Shown piece by piece: positions 50,559 through 61,790 of a stretch of 64,000 nucleotides of DNA (the first letter of the stretch is position 1; each line of letters opens with the position of its first letter). The position numbers were made by a program, and so were the translations under genes. The notes under the pieces were generated by a model. It was not told the origin of the DNA. It did not search any database and was given only the letters and a program-made list of their open reading frames with translations. Source of the stretch: Austropuccinia psidii (lineage: Eukaryota > Basidiomycota > Pucciniomycetes > Pucciniales > Sphaerophragmiaceae); the NCBI GenBank assembly GCA_023105745.1, contig JALGQZ010000013.1, positions 6,622,105-6,686,104 on the forward strand, written 5' to 3'.

Positions 50559-50774
50559 TTGACCTATAGCTGGTATGGCATAGTTATTTGCTTACTAAGA
50601 CGCCTTTCAGCGCGTAATTTTATTTCTACTATGAAGATAAGGCGTGATATAGTTCCTAGAAGAAGTCTATTTTCATACTATAAAGCAACGCGATATTTAA
50701 AGTTAGGCTCACTCTCAGTTCTTGAAGTATTAATCACAGCTCAGATAGCTACTAAGAATCTATTCGACCCATAA
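50559..50774 (+). CDS. Uncertain short open frame in a CpG-retaining segment
   Basis: 71 codons opening with TTG (the first ATG is at about codon 26), ending TAA, with a basic composition (RRLSARNFISTMKIRRDIVPRR). I do not recognise it. It draws attention because 50575-50815 keeps about ten CpG dinucleotides, whereas surrounding DNA has almost none, and because it directly precedes the TIR element at 50877. It could be a fragment of a transposon or of a newly arrived sequence, or chance. Confidence 0.2.
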   Translation: MTYSWYGIVICLLRRLSARNFISTMKIRRDIVPRRSLFSYYKATRYLKLGSLSVLEVLITAQIATKNLFDP

Positions 50775-50876
50775 CTCTATCAATACAACTAAGCGACCGA
50801 TTTAGTTTTTCTCGAGTATTTAATTTTTAACTATATATACTTCCTAGCCTCATTAACTTCCTGCATTATTGCATCA

Positions 50877-51622
50877 CCATCACCTATATGATATCAAGTC
50901 ACACTAACCTGGTTTATTCCAAATCAGCCTCATTACTTTTATGTATTGCAATTTTTATCTAAAATATAAAAGACTCAATAGATTCGTAAGTGAGTCAGGA
51001 ACAGGGAGTTACAAAGGAGTTCAAGGAGTAAGAAACGAGTAGCTGGATGAGGACTAAGCTACTCGAGTCTCCTTGCTCTATATATAGTAGTTACAAATCT
51101 AAAGTCCATGTTATTACGAACAGGACTTGTGATCACTCTTGGAGATAAGGAAACTAAGGAAAATTTATTAAAATAACTACACGATTAGATCGTACTACTG
51201 TTGTCAGTGATGATTACATTAACAAAATAAACTAAAAAAAAATTGATCCAAGAGGTTTATTTAAAATAAACCATAGGTTGATTCTATATCAATACTATGG
51301 GTAATTAATTACACATTACAAGGAATTGATTAAAAATAACAAGGAATTTATTCCACATGATGAGTAATTGATTCCAAGTTATGTGGAGTTTATTCCACAT
51401 CATTGGGACTTGAAGGAGCCCAGGGTTAGTTTTAAATCAACCTGGGGTTTATTTTGAGTAACCCTTTGGTTTATTTTATATCAAACCAGGGTTTTTGTTA
51501 AATAAACCTATTGTATCATAAACAATCCAATTTATTTTATATAAACATTGCAATAAATTGAAATAATTGGGTTTATTTAGAATGAACTAGGTTAGTATGA
51601 CTTGATATCACATAGGTAATGG
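50877..51622. mobile_element. 746-bp element with 48-bp terminal inverted repeats
   Basis: The first 48 bp (50877-50924, CCATCACCTATATGATATC...) and the reverse complement of the last 48 bp (51575-51622) agree at 42 positions, and all six differences are transitions. Inside, GGTTTATT or GAGTTTATT-type motifs recur at least six times, some paired with AATAAACC. No coding capacity. The size and structure fit a MITE or other non-autonomous DNA element. I could not identify a flanking target duplication, so the outer ends may be a few bases off. Confidence 0.7.
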
Positions 51623-53589
51623 CCTAACCTGTATTTCTTAAAAAACTACTCCTCCCTCAACATCAATTCAATAAACCTTTCTTTAAAAATTTCAATAATG
51701 TGTACCCTGTAAACCTGATATAACCTCATCTGTGTATTCTTACACTGCTACCCTGTTATAGCTAATGATATATTGAGATTATAATACAAAATTAATAACT
51801 AGTCCTTCCAAGAATTTTCAATGACTCTATTATCTCTTTCTTCATATTTGAGAGCCTCACTATGAAATAATACAGCTCAGTATACATTCGAAAATTGACA
51901 ATTGCCCCTTAAATATTTAAGCTTAATCATTCCAAAAGGACTAATATTAATCTTGATCCAAATATAGTATAATATATGAGATATATCTTATCAAACCATT
52001 CCTCATATTATTACCAGATAGAGTTCTTTAAACAAGTTTTTTTACAAATACTTTGTTTGTGGGTGTCTCTAATAACTCCAAAGAAGCCTCAACAAATAGT
52101 AAACATTGAAATAGAAGGACTCCTCAGTGGAAATCAAAGATACTAATTCAGATTCAAACTTTAATCCGCTCTTTTACAAAAGTTTTAATCTAAATGTTTT
52201 CATTTGATTAAAAATTTTCAATCTTCCAATAAAAATCAATATAAGATTCAAGACATTTTTTAATTTGAAGATCCCAAATCCAAGAATTCATAAGGGGGCA
52301 ATAATTGATAGGAATGTAATCAAAATAGACCAAAAACAGGTTAAAAACTCTTGTATTATAATAGCTGGTTTTTTGCTAAAATATATCTAGATTAATATTC
52401 CTTCTTTATTTCTTTCAGAGAGTTTCCTCAAAAATATTAGGTAAAAATCATCCACATTTTTAATTTAAAGCTTGAAAGAATTAGGAAAAATAACACTTTA
52501 TTGAAAATGGGAAATTAATTTCCATTGAATCTTTATTATATTGGTATTTTTTTCAAAACTTTTGCTTTATGGAAAAAGATATAATAAGGCCCTTCCTTTA
52601 TTTCTCCTTCAAAGCTAACCTGTTTGAATCAATTGGGATAATATGAAATTGTCAAAGATCAACATACAAATTATTGTTGAATAAATTTCCTTCATTGATA
52701 TTTTTGGAACAAAGAGTATAATTTATTTTCAAGCTAGTAAATAAATTTGGGAAATATACTGTCAGATTCTCCTTTTTCTCAGATAATCATGAGCTATATT
52801 TATAGTAACATACACAAAATTTACCAAAATTATTTCTTCTTCCTTCAAATTTATATGAGCTGCATTATTTTCTACTAATTTATCACTAAAGATATTTAAA
52901 AGTTTTGATTATAAGATTATTAATATTGGGTATGATATTAACTAATAGTGAATTTCAGTTCCTTGAGAATATACAAATAATACTTCTTTAAGTAAATCAA
53001 ATTTTGGTATGTGTATTAATTAATGAATATTTGATCTTATATTAAATTTCTCAATGGCCCAATAATCACTATTAATATTGAGAAAAGGGAAAAATACTAT
53101 CATCCAAGAGAATATCATTTGACAATAGTTTTTGAATTATATGAATATAATAATGAGGAACTTTAAATGATTTTTACACTCTTAAAATGAATTAGAAATG
53201 ATTATATTCAGGAATGTCAATTTTACTCAATATTAGTTTCAAAATTGTAACATTTTAAAATTTTGTCTCAATTTAAGATATTTTCACTTATTAATTATCT
53301 TTGATAAATTATTAAAGTGGCTTAATGATTTAAGAAAAAAAATGGAAATTTTATCAAAAAAGGGTAGAAATCAATAGCAAAAACTTTCAAAAAATAATAA
53401 ATTGAAAAATATTTTATAAAAAATAACAATGTTCCCAATTGCGACTAATTTTTTTTATATAAAAATAAGAGTAAAATTTTAGTATGTCAGAAAGGAAACG
53501 AGGTTCCTCCAGAACTCTTCTGATAATCATTTCTTTGCTTATAGTTTTCGTGATTTCTCGTTTTCATACAAACTCCTTCTCATATTTCC
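51623..53589. other. AT-rich stretch with no recognisable gene
   Basis: No domain or repeat end was recognised. The short frame at 53484-53669 runs into the copia 1 LTR. Confidence 0.45.
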
Positions 53590-54183
53590 TTAATTTTGGA
53601 AATTTCTCAACAAACCAAGAATGCTATATTAACACAATGAAACAACTGAAACAAATAGGAGAGAAATAATCAATTATGTACCTAAGAGTGAACAATAATA
53701 GTAATAATTCTAATACGCCAGGTAGAATGAAAAATATGGCTGCAAACACAACTACTCGTTACAGATGAGTTAGAAGAAGAAAAGTTACATAGAAAACAGT
53801 GAGGTACCAAATCAACACTATGATTAACAAAAATACAAAATAATAATAAACTAAGTACTATCTGTAATAAATAAGTAGTAAAACACTAGATAGTGAATAT
53901 TAGAGATAACAATGACTTCAAGGACAATTCAGAGGTAAAAAAAACACTAGTTACTAAAGGAATTGTTTTGTACAAAAGAAATTTTATTTAATAAAAAAAT
54001 AGTAATATTGAAACTAATTCTCTAATTTAAGGCTAAAGCATGCTACTTATAAGAGGAATGCATGATCTTATCTCCCCAGAATGGAATACTTGGGGTTATT
54101 CTTAAGTCCTCACAGGTTTATCATTTACCGTAAGCAGAGACATTTAGTTGCTCAGGGACTGGGAGAGATCATATCTCTCAATA
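53590..54183 (-). repeat. 3' LTR of copia 1
   Basis: Matches 63415-63913 over about 490 bp, with landmarks GAAACAACTGAAACAAATAG, TAATTCTAATA and GGAATGCATGATCTTATCTCC. It ends CTCTCAATA next to CCCCCCTTGTCTCCC, which on the minus strand is a polypurine tract just before the LTR. About 594 bp. The left end is placed by alignment, because the terminal TG is mutated. Confidence 0.75.
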
Positions 54184-57100
54184 CCCCCCTTGTCTCCCAT
54201 ATGGAGAAACCTTAACCCCTTCATAGCCTAGCTAATTTCGGGACGACTGACCTACTTTGTAAGAAACTCAGCCATAATTTCAGTTGTTCGTGTGTAAAAG
54301 AGATTAATCACATCTCCTCCTATCATATCTTGAATAAAGTGAAGTTGAATATCTATTTGTTTCATACAACACATATTGGTGCTACAATCACTATTGGCAG
54401 TCCGAATGTATCCTTGGTTGTCTTATTGAACCAGTATTTCTTTCGTCATGGTCAGAATATGAGTTTCTTCAATAAATTCCTTGAGCCACGAAGTTTGATG
54501 ATGAGGCCCGTTAGTGACCTGTACTATACTTTGGAAGACATAAGTGAAGCTGTGGGTTGCTTTCTTGTTTTCCAGAGGACAAGGTTGTTATGGAACAAGA
54601 ATAGATATCCTATGGTGGAGCATCTAGTGATTCTACAGTTTCCCGGATCAGAATTGGAATGGGTGACTGGTAGTTTCTCAACGTTCTTTTGATATGTTAA
54701 TCCAACACAATTGGTTCCTTTTAGATATTTAAGGGCATGCAAAAAGGCTTTCCAATGTTGCATTCCTGGATTATCCAAGAACTCAGATAATACGCTTACG
54801 GAGTAAGACAAGTCTGGTCCGGTCATAGTGCTTAGGTAGCTAAGGCTTCCTACAGCACTTCAATAATTAATATTTAAGGACAAAAACTCCTATTAAGGAA
54901 GCTTTGAGATGTATATTTGTGATGAGAGGTTTTGTTGTAAACTTGCAATTAGTCATCCCATAGCTTTAACACAATGGGTTGATTTAGTGTCCTTGAGTCA
55001 AATAACTAGTTTTTGGGTGATGAATGATTTTTATTCCTAACATGAGATCAGCTGAACCAAAGATTGTTTTTTGAAATTTTCTTTCTATTTCCTTTTTGAA
55101 GTTTTTTCAGATTTCTTCCAAAGACAACTATTTCATGAACATGAAGGAAGAGCCAGATTGGCTCATTGCTTTCAAGGTAGAAAATACATTAGTCAGCTTT
55201 GGAAATTCTGAAGCCAAAGCTGACCGACCCCAAGGAGAGATGTCAGTAATAACCCAGGGGGGCTTGCTTGAGACCATAAATAGCTTTATTTAGTTTGAGA
55301 CATACATTCCTTTTATCTTGGTCGAGAGCTTGTGGAATCATTAGATATACATCTTCTAATGTTTCATTAAGAAATGAACTCTTTTTTATGTCTAATTTCT
55401 CAAACTTTATATTCCTGGCAGAAGTATGAGATATCAAGGCTACAAGGTAATTTAACCAACCAGTTGCCTCAAATGTTTTCTAGTAGTCTTTTTCTTGCAT
55501 TTGGGAAAATCCCTTGGCACAGAGACAAGCCTTGTGCTTAATGATTTGATTATGTTTTTCTCTTTTGGTTTCAATCACCCAGGTAGTACCTATCAACTTT
55601 AAACTCTATTTGATGGTAACCTATTCCCAAAATTTAAAGTAAGACATATTTTTTACTTCTCTAGTTATTTCCTTTACCCAGAGTTCATAATCATTATACT
55701 TAGAAGCTTTATTGTAAGTCAGTGGATCTGTTTCTGTTAATAGTGCTTCTGGATGTCTATAATAAGGTAGGACTTTTTCTTCTCTTACTTCAGAGCTGAT
55801 CAATGTGGGGTTCCAAGGTACAATGACCTTTATTCATCTGGCTGTCAAAGGTAGGAAACTTTTCAAACTGGAATCTTCATGATCATCTTTCCTGGAACTG
55901 ACTTCTTCATTTGAGATCAAGCTTCTTTTTTAGTTAATTTCTTCCTTATCTATCTCTTCTTGGAAATAGGAAAACTTTTCCTCTGCTTGATTGTTCCAAC
56001 TAGTATTCAAGAAATTTATGTTAGACCCCTTACGGTTTTTTAGCATTGGAAATTATTTTTCAATGAATACAACATTCCAACTGCAGTATACTTTTCCATT
56101 TCTGTTTTTGAGGATTCTATAGGAGTAGTCATTATTAAGGCCTAACAACACTCTTTCTTCTCCTAAGGGTCCTAGCTTCCAGGATCTTTTTTGTTTAGGA
56201 ATGAGGAAAATTATTTTACATCCAAAGGTACTAATCTTTTTAATCTTTTGTGATTGATTTTTCCATAAAAATTATGAATTTCCTCTTACCAATAATGATT
56301 CGGAAGGTTGGAGGTGAGTAGTAATAATCAGGCTTTGTACAGAATGGTCCTATCGTCCATTTCAGCTATTCCATTATGTTCTGGAGTGTATGGTGGAGCC
56401 ACAATGTGAATGAACCTGTTTTTATTTTATAGGTCTTTCAATTTTTTATTTATGAATTCGCAACCACCATTAGTCACTAGTTTCATTATTTTTCAATTGT
56501 AAGTGGTTTCAATCAGTTGTTGTTTGAAGAATTCTTCATAGGTATCGAACTTGTTTTTAAGAAGCTAGTAATTTTAAAATAAGCATGATTATCTCTGATA
56601 GTCAAGACATAAAGATGTCCAGAAATTGATGGAGGTGAAATAAGATCAATTATATGCATGTGTAAACAATCAAGAGGTTTTTTTTAGGGTAAAATGACTT
56701 TTAAACAGGAGATGAGTCATTTTTCCTTTTACACACGCATAAAAGGTTTTGGCGTCAGAAGAATTCAAGCCTAGTGACTTCAACACTTGACTGCCTGGAT
56801 GTTCTAACCTGAGGTGCCCAGGTGAGTTGAAAGTAGATTTTGATAATACATTTCTTGGTTTATTAAAGATTACACTCATCATTTTATTTACAATTTTCTC
56901 TTTCAAAAGAACTCCATCTTTTAGAAGTTGAAAAGTTGCACCCGTCTTAATAATGGTGATATATTTGGTTCACAGCTCTAATAAACTAACTCAGTTTTTT
57001 GTTATATTTGGTACATAGAAACTATTTTATAAATTAATTAGTTCATTATTAATTTCTATCTCAACAGTACCTCCGCCTTGGCACTTTGGGTTGCTTTCAG

Positions 57101-57235
57101 GATCACTTGTAGCAATTTTTTTGTCAGGTATGATGTATAATTTAGTGAAAAGATTCTTATCGCTAAACATGTGGTGAGTAGCACCACAATCTATTACTCA
57201 AGTAGATGGAAAAGAATTAGATGACTCTTTATGTG
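54184..57235 (-). pseudogene. Decayed copia 1 pol (protease to RNase H)
   Basis: Pieces on the minus strand, in order: protease IDCGATHH near 57200-57175; pre-integrase zinc region LRLEHPGSQVLKSLGL with FYACVKGKMTHL (56906-56670); integrase LVTNGGCEF near 56480-56450, where the catalytic Asp is Asn; a linker (55803-55621); RT fragment ending AIYGLKQAPLGYY (55437-55243); RNase H side DLSYSVSVLSEFLDNPG (54826-54524); and the C-terminal IDIQLHF...EFLTK (about 54350-54260). Numerous frameshifts and stops lie between them. Copia order (integrase before RT) is clear. Confidence 0.85.
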
Positions 57236-57240
57236 TTAAT

Positions 57241-57764
57241 TGTAAAAATGCAAGACTAAACGGTGGAGTTATTACGTTAACTAGCTGTACTTTATGATAA
57301 ACAATGAGAGTAAGACAATGACTGAGTCATACCTAAATGGTGGACAACTAATGAATAAGATAATTGGCACAGCAACAACAGTAATATAAAGAACAAGTGT
57401 CTGAATACAAAACAGGAATGTTAGTAAGTAAAGTAACAATTGACAAAGATCGACTAATCTACAGTACCTGAATCAACACAACAGTATGAAAAAAAGGAAA
57501 AAAAAGAAGGTAAAGAAGATGAAAAGAAAAGTAGAGGAGGAAAGTGAAAGTATAAAGAAAAGAAAGAATGTTGGAGAGAGTGTCCTGTCGTCGTTGGTTG
57601 AGATTGGTGGATGAGTTTAAATATTAATTTGAGTTGAGCTTTGATCTTCCTGATTGGCAAAAAAGATTTGAGTTCGGGCTATTTACAGTCTTGGATTGTG
57701 GCGTTCGGACAGTGTAGGAGTGGCAGATTGTTGATCAAACTGGCTTTGATCTTGATTTTCAACA
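57241..57764 (-). repeat. 3' LTR of copia 2
   Basis: 524 bp; plus strand starts TGTAAAAATGC and ends TTTTCAACA. It differs from the 5' LTR by 11 substitutions and one A indel by hand count (about 2 percent). Eight of the 11 lie at five CpG-derived dinucleotides. Confidence 0.95.
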
Positions 57765-59305
57765 TCCCCCCTCACTCCTAGACTAAGAACGCCCAGAGAA
57801 AGGAGACACCGAGCCAGGATGGAGTGATTGACTGATTTTGTTAGGAAGTCAGCAAGCATCTGACTGGTCGGGGTGTAGATAATTTTAAAAACACCATTTC
57901 GTACGTCCTCCTTGATAAAATGAAGCTGAATGTCCACGTGCTTCATTCAATTATTATTACGCTTCAGTCGCCATTGATGGTGTTTATGCACCCTTGATTA
58001 TCTTCGTGAATCGGAATAGACGACATTTCCCTGAACAAACCACATTCCTGACCCCACTGCTTGAGCCAGATTAATTCAGAGGCCAAGTCGCAAACCGCCT
58101 TGTACTCCGCTTCAGCTGTTGAAACTGAAACAGACAGCTGCTTCCTGGTTTTCCAGAGCACAAGGTTGCTGTCAAGGGTTGCCAAGAAGCCGGTGACTGA
58201 TCTTCGAGTCCCAATGCAGTTACCCCAGTCTGCATCACTCCAAGCCTTGACACCAGTTGGGAATGACTTACGATATACCAACCCCACATCAGTCGTGCCC
58301 TTAAGATACCGGAGCATGTGAAGAAAGGCCTGCCAGTGGAGATAACTGGGCCTTTCCAGGAACTGAGAAAGACTGCTGACAGCATGAGAGATGTCCGGTC
58401 TGGTATGAGGTCTGAGATAGTTTGTGCTACCAATGGCGCTCCAAAAATTCACACCGAGCGCATTAAATCTTTCCACCTCGTCATCAGATGCAGGCACTAA
58501 GTGAGTGTTGGGTAATAAGGGTGTGACCATGGGCTTGCACGAGTCCATCCCATAGAGCTCCAACAGGGCTTCAACGAAGTGCTCCTGATTGAGCGAAATG
58601 CAATCAGGAAGGACCGACACCTTGATGCCCAGCATTAAGTCAGCGATCCCGATGTCTTTAATGTCAAACCTTGATTTCAGCTCGGTCTTGAAGGAAGAGA
58701 CCTCATTGCCAAAAATGGCTATGTCATCAACGTGAACATAGAGCCATATGTGAGAGTCTCCAGTCCGATGAAACACAAACAGAGAAGCCTACTTCAGTCA
58801 GCCAGGATTTCAAGCTGTTGTACCAGGCAAGCGGAGCTTGCTTCAAGCTGTAAATTGCCTTTTTCAGGCGGAGACAGGATTTCCTTTTGTCGAGGTCCAA
58901 GCCCTGAGGTATTGAAAAATAGACGACCTCGCTTAGTGGCGCATTTAAGAAAGCGCTCTTGAAATCCACCTGATGGAATGCAAGACCTTTTGACACAGCG
59001 TAGGAAATGAGGCATCTAAGTGAATTGAGTCTTCCCGTTGGGGAATAGGTTTTGCCAAAGTCGACACCAGGAGTCTGTGAGAAACCCTGGGCACACAGCC
59101 AAGCCTTGTACTCGACGATCTCCTTCAGGTGATTGGTTTTGAGCCGAAAGACCCATGTGGTCCCCACAAGCCTGTAATCTGGCTTAAGGTCCACAACGTC
59201 CCAGACCTTCAGACCCACCATCGCACCAAGTTCTTTCTCGATGGCCTTGGACCATTGATCAGAGCAGGGACCTCTGAAGGCGTTTCTAAATGTCTTTGGT
59301 GACAA
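57683..59305 (-). pseudogene. Reverse transcriptase and RNase H of copia 2
   Basis: Minus-strand pieces: RT N-terminal part (59305-58727) with WVFRLKTN, FKSAFLNAPL and AIYSLKQAPLAWY; a frame break near 58780; then 58776-57964 with LYVHVDDIAIFG (catalytic V-D-D), the copia SDADWGNC segment, STAEAEY and EDNQGCINTI of RNase H. A further frame break and a TGA just upstream of MKHVDIQLHF (near 57950) precede the last piece (57946-57683), which ends inside the 3' LTR. Catalytic residues of RT and RNase H look conserved; the breaks abolish a continuous product. Confidence 0.9.
57765..57778 (-). promoter_or_regulatory. Polypurine tract of copia 2, inside the coding frame
   Basis: On the minus strand GAGTGAGGGGGGA directly precedes the 3' LTR. 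The same bases encode the GVRGD segment near the polyprotein C-terminus, so the reading frame continues into the LTR. Confidence 0.75.
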
Positions 59306-59407
59306 GGGCTCTTGGTCTCCTAGGGTAAGACAAGATATTGTCTTGATCTATGTTTCCATTAATGATTGTTGGATGTCTATGCCCAATGATTCTTATTCGA
59401 GAGGGCA

Positions 59408-59827
59408 TCATACGGTCAGAGGACCCACCAGCAGCATCGATGGGAATTCATCTACCTCTCTTGAATCGTCTCTAGGAACAGGAAGGGCAGTTCCAGAGCA
59501 GACTTCATTTACTGCTTCTGGCTCATCAACTTCAGCAGGGCGAGTTTCATCTATCACCTCTACCAAGTTTTGGGGAAGGACTTCATCTACCTCCCCCGAA
59601 TTAAGTGGTTCAGTTTCTCCGACGATCCAAAATTCTTCCACGGATGAGGAGGATTGAGCGAATGGAAAGACACGTTCATCAAATCTCACGTGTTTGGAAA
59701 TTAAGACCTTTTTGTCAACGAGTCGCAAAACCCGATAAGACGAGAAGTCATTTTCATAACCCAAAAGTACACCCAACTCTCCAGCAGGGCCAAGTTTCCA
59801 GTCCCGATGACTTCTTGGTATTGACAC
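59408..59827 (-). pseudogene. Integrase C-terminal/linker region of copia 2
   Basis: In frame with the upstream integrase after a TGA at 59866-59864. Contains GVLLGYENDFSSYRVLRL and KVLISKHVRFDE, typical of the copia segment between integrase and RT, then an acidic linker (SSSSVEEFW, EVDEVLPQ). The frame is lost near 59408; the following [16 protein letters not shown] stretch lies in another frame before RT resumes. Confidence 0.8.
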
Positions 59828-59863
59828 TGTGACCTGACAGCCAAAGACACGGAGTTTCTTGAT

Positions 59864-61210
59864 TCAAGGAGAATTCCCAGTCCACAGATTGTAAGGACTG
59901 AGATTAAATCTTGATGGAGTAGGGACTAAATTGCTCAGAAGAACAGCCGTGTTCAATGCTTCCGCCCAATAACATTTTGGAAGGCCAGAACCATTAATGA
60001 GACATCTTGTTTTTTCAAGGATGGTTCGATTAGCGTGTTTGGCATACCCATTGTGTTGGGGAGTTTCGGGAGGTGAAAAGATGTGAATAAAACCGTTTGA
60101 CTCAGCCAATGACTTGAAGTCTTTGTTTAAGAATTCGCCTCCACGATCAGAGACCAGTTTCTTCAGAGTCCTATCATGCAGGTTCTCCATGTAGGCTTTC
60201 GCAATCACAAATTGCCTGAATGCTTCTGATTTATGCTTCAGAAGTCTGACTATCTTGAAGGAGGTGGCTTGATCCACAATGGTGAAAAAATACTGATTAC
60301 CGGATACTGAAGGAGGAGAAATGGGACCAACTACGTCGATATGAGCGCAATCCAAAGGCTTGAACGCGGATTCGAAGTGGTGATTGAAAGGAAGCTTGTG
60401 AGATTTATTAAGATCCCAAGTTGAGCATCTTAATGAGCACTCTGGAAGTCCCATAGATTTGATAACTTGGTTCCCAGGGTGTCCGAGCCGCTGGTGCCAA
60501 AGGTTGATAGGGAGCTCAGTGACTTGAACGGAGGGAGATGAGTATTTGACTTTCATGAGGTTATTAACTATCCTTCCTTCTATCTTGACTTGATTGACAG
60601 TTAAAAGTTTGAAGCATGAGTTTGACCGAGTTATGGTGAAGTCCCCATTGCAAAATCTCATCAAGCTAATCAAGTTGCAATTGAGATTTGGTACCAGGAG
60701 ACATTCATCAAGGGTAAAAACTTTGCCGTTGATCAGCAGATTGACTATTCCAAAGCCTTTTGAAAAGAGGGAAATGGAAGAGTCGCCTGTACTGACCCCC
60801 ATCGGAGGAGTTTCAACAAGAGATGAAAATAGGTGTCTTGAGTTGAACATGTGGTGAGTGGCACCACAATCGATGATCAGTTCTTCAGGATTTTCCTTGC
60901 TTCTTTCTCCAGTTATCAGTACTTGAGCTGTAGAAAGATGAGCTGAAGGGTTTTGATAGGATCTTGTCTTTCTCTTGTTGTTGCGATGGGTTGGTCTTAG
61001 ATGAGGATTTTCGGCAAAGCATGTCTCCTTGGTATGAGTGGTGCACATAGGATTGTGCTTACCATTCGTACAATAGTAGGTGATCTTGTACGGGTGTGCA
61101 GATTCAGACACAAGAGCTGTCGGTGTGGAAGTGTGGTTGGATGTTTGAATTTTGGAGTTGTCGTGGAACTCTTGCAGTCTTTCCAAGACTAACTCGGGTT
61201 GCTGAATTAA
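59864..61210 (-). pseudogene. Gag C-terminus, protease and integrase core of copia 2
   Basis: After a TAA (61213-61211) the gag frame continues. It carries a Cys/His-rich segment (YYCTNGKHNP, then THTKETC); protease IIDCGATHHMF with Cys in place of the usual Ser/Thr; pre-integrase LWHQRLGHPGNQV with its second zinc cysteine replaced by Trp (RCSTWDLNK); and the integrase core with Asp in CAHIDVVGP and LVSDRGGEF. The catalytic Glu is replaced: the usual GYAER is GYAKH. The Glu-to-Lys and Arg-to-His changes both fit CpG-to-CpA transitions on the coding strand. Integrase should be dead. Confidence 0.9.
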
Positions 61211-61213
61211 TTA

Positions 61214-61726
61214 TTCATTTAGGGATAGGACTTTGACAAATTGGTGGATTTTAGGGTCTCCAGAGAGTTTACCCAGAAGGGTGAACAAATGACATTCAGC
61301 GGGAATGTTGATGTTGACAGTGTTGAGAGACATCATCAGCATTCTGCTGTTGTCAATATAGCTTTGAAGATCCCCATCATATGTCGATCGTAGCCATTGC
61401 ATCCAAGCCCGACCTCTATTAATTGCCTTTTTCGAGGCATACTGTTCTTCTAGTTTCTGCCATAGTTGCTGTGCGTCTTTTGAGTACTTTTTTACCACTT
61501 TGATGAAGACTAAGTGGCTGACTCGAGAAGAGATAATACTGATTGCTTCCAAGTTTTCTTTGTTCCATTTATTTGTTACTGGAACAGTAGCATCTGTTGG
61601 AAGAGTGTTTTCACAGACGTGAAGCAAATCTTTAGATTGTAACAGGATAACGATCCTTGCACTCCATTCCCCGTAGTTGGTATTGTTGAGAATGGGGATT
61701 GACGATATTTCAATGGAGTTTTCCAT
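61214..61726 (-). CDS. Gag N-terminal part of copia 2
   Basis: Copia-type Gag (UBN2-like): MENSIEISSIPILNNTNYGEW, then QLWQKLEEQYASKKA, then LGKLSGDPKIHQF. I start at ATG 61726; the open frame extends eight codons further with GTG, which I reject. It ends at a TAA (61213) that interrupts a frame otherwise continuing into protease, so it is a truncated Gag-Pol rather than a natural stop as far as I can tell. Confidence 0.8.
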
Positions 61727-61790
61727 TATCGTAGCTAAAGAGAAGCCCACCGTTGAGTTCTTTGAGTCTTGAGCCCCGAGACTGTAAATC

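Noticed and set aside
50559..50774. Mitochondrial insertion (NUMT) as a firm call
   Set aside because: Suggested only by composition; no mitochondrial gene motif could be read, so it is reported as unknown.
54330..54692. 120-codon plus-strand frame
   Set aside because: Antisense of copia 1 RNase H, whose motifs read on the minus strand.
59343..59657. Serine-rich plus-strand frame
   Set aside because: Antisense of the acidic copia 2 linker; serine richness is a by-product.
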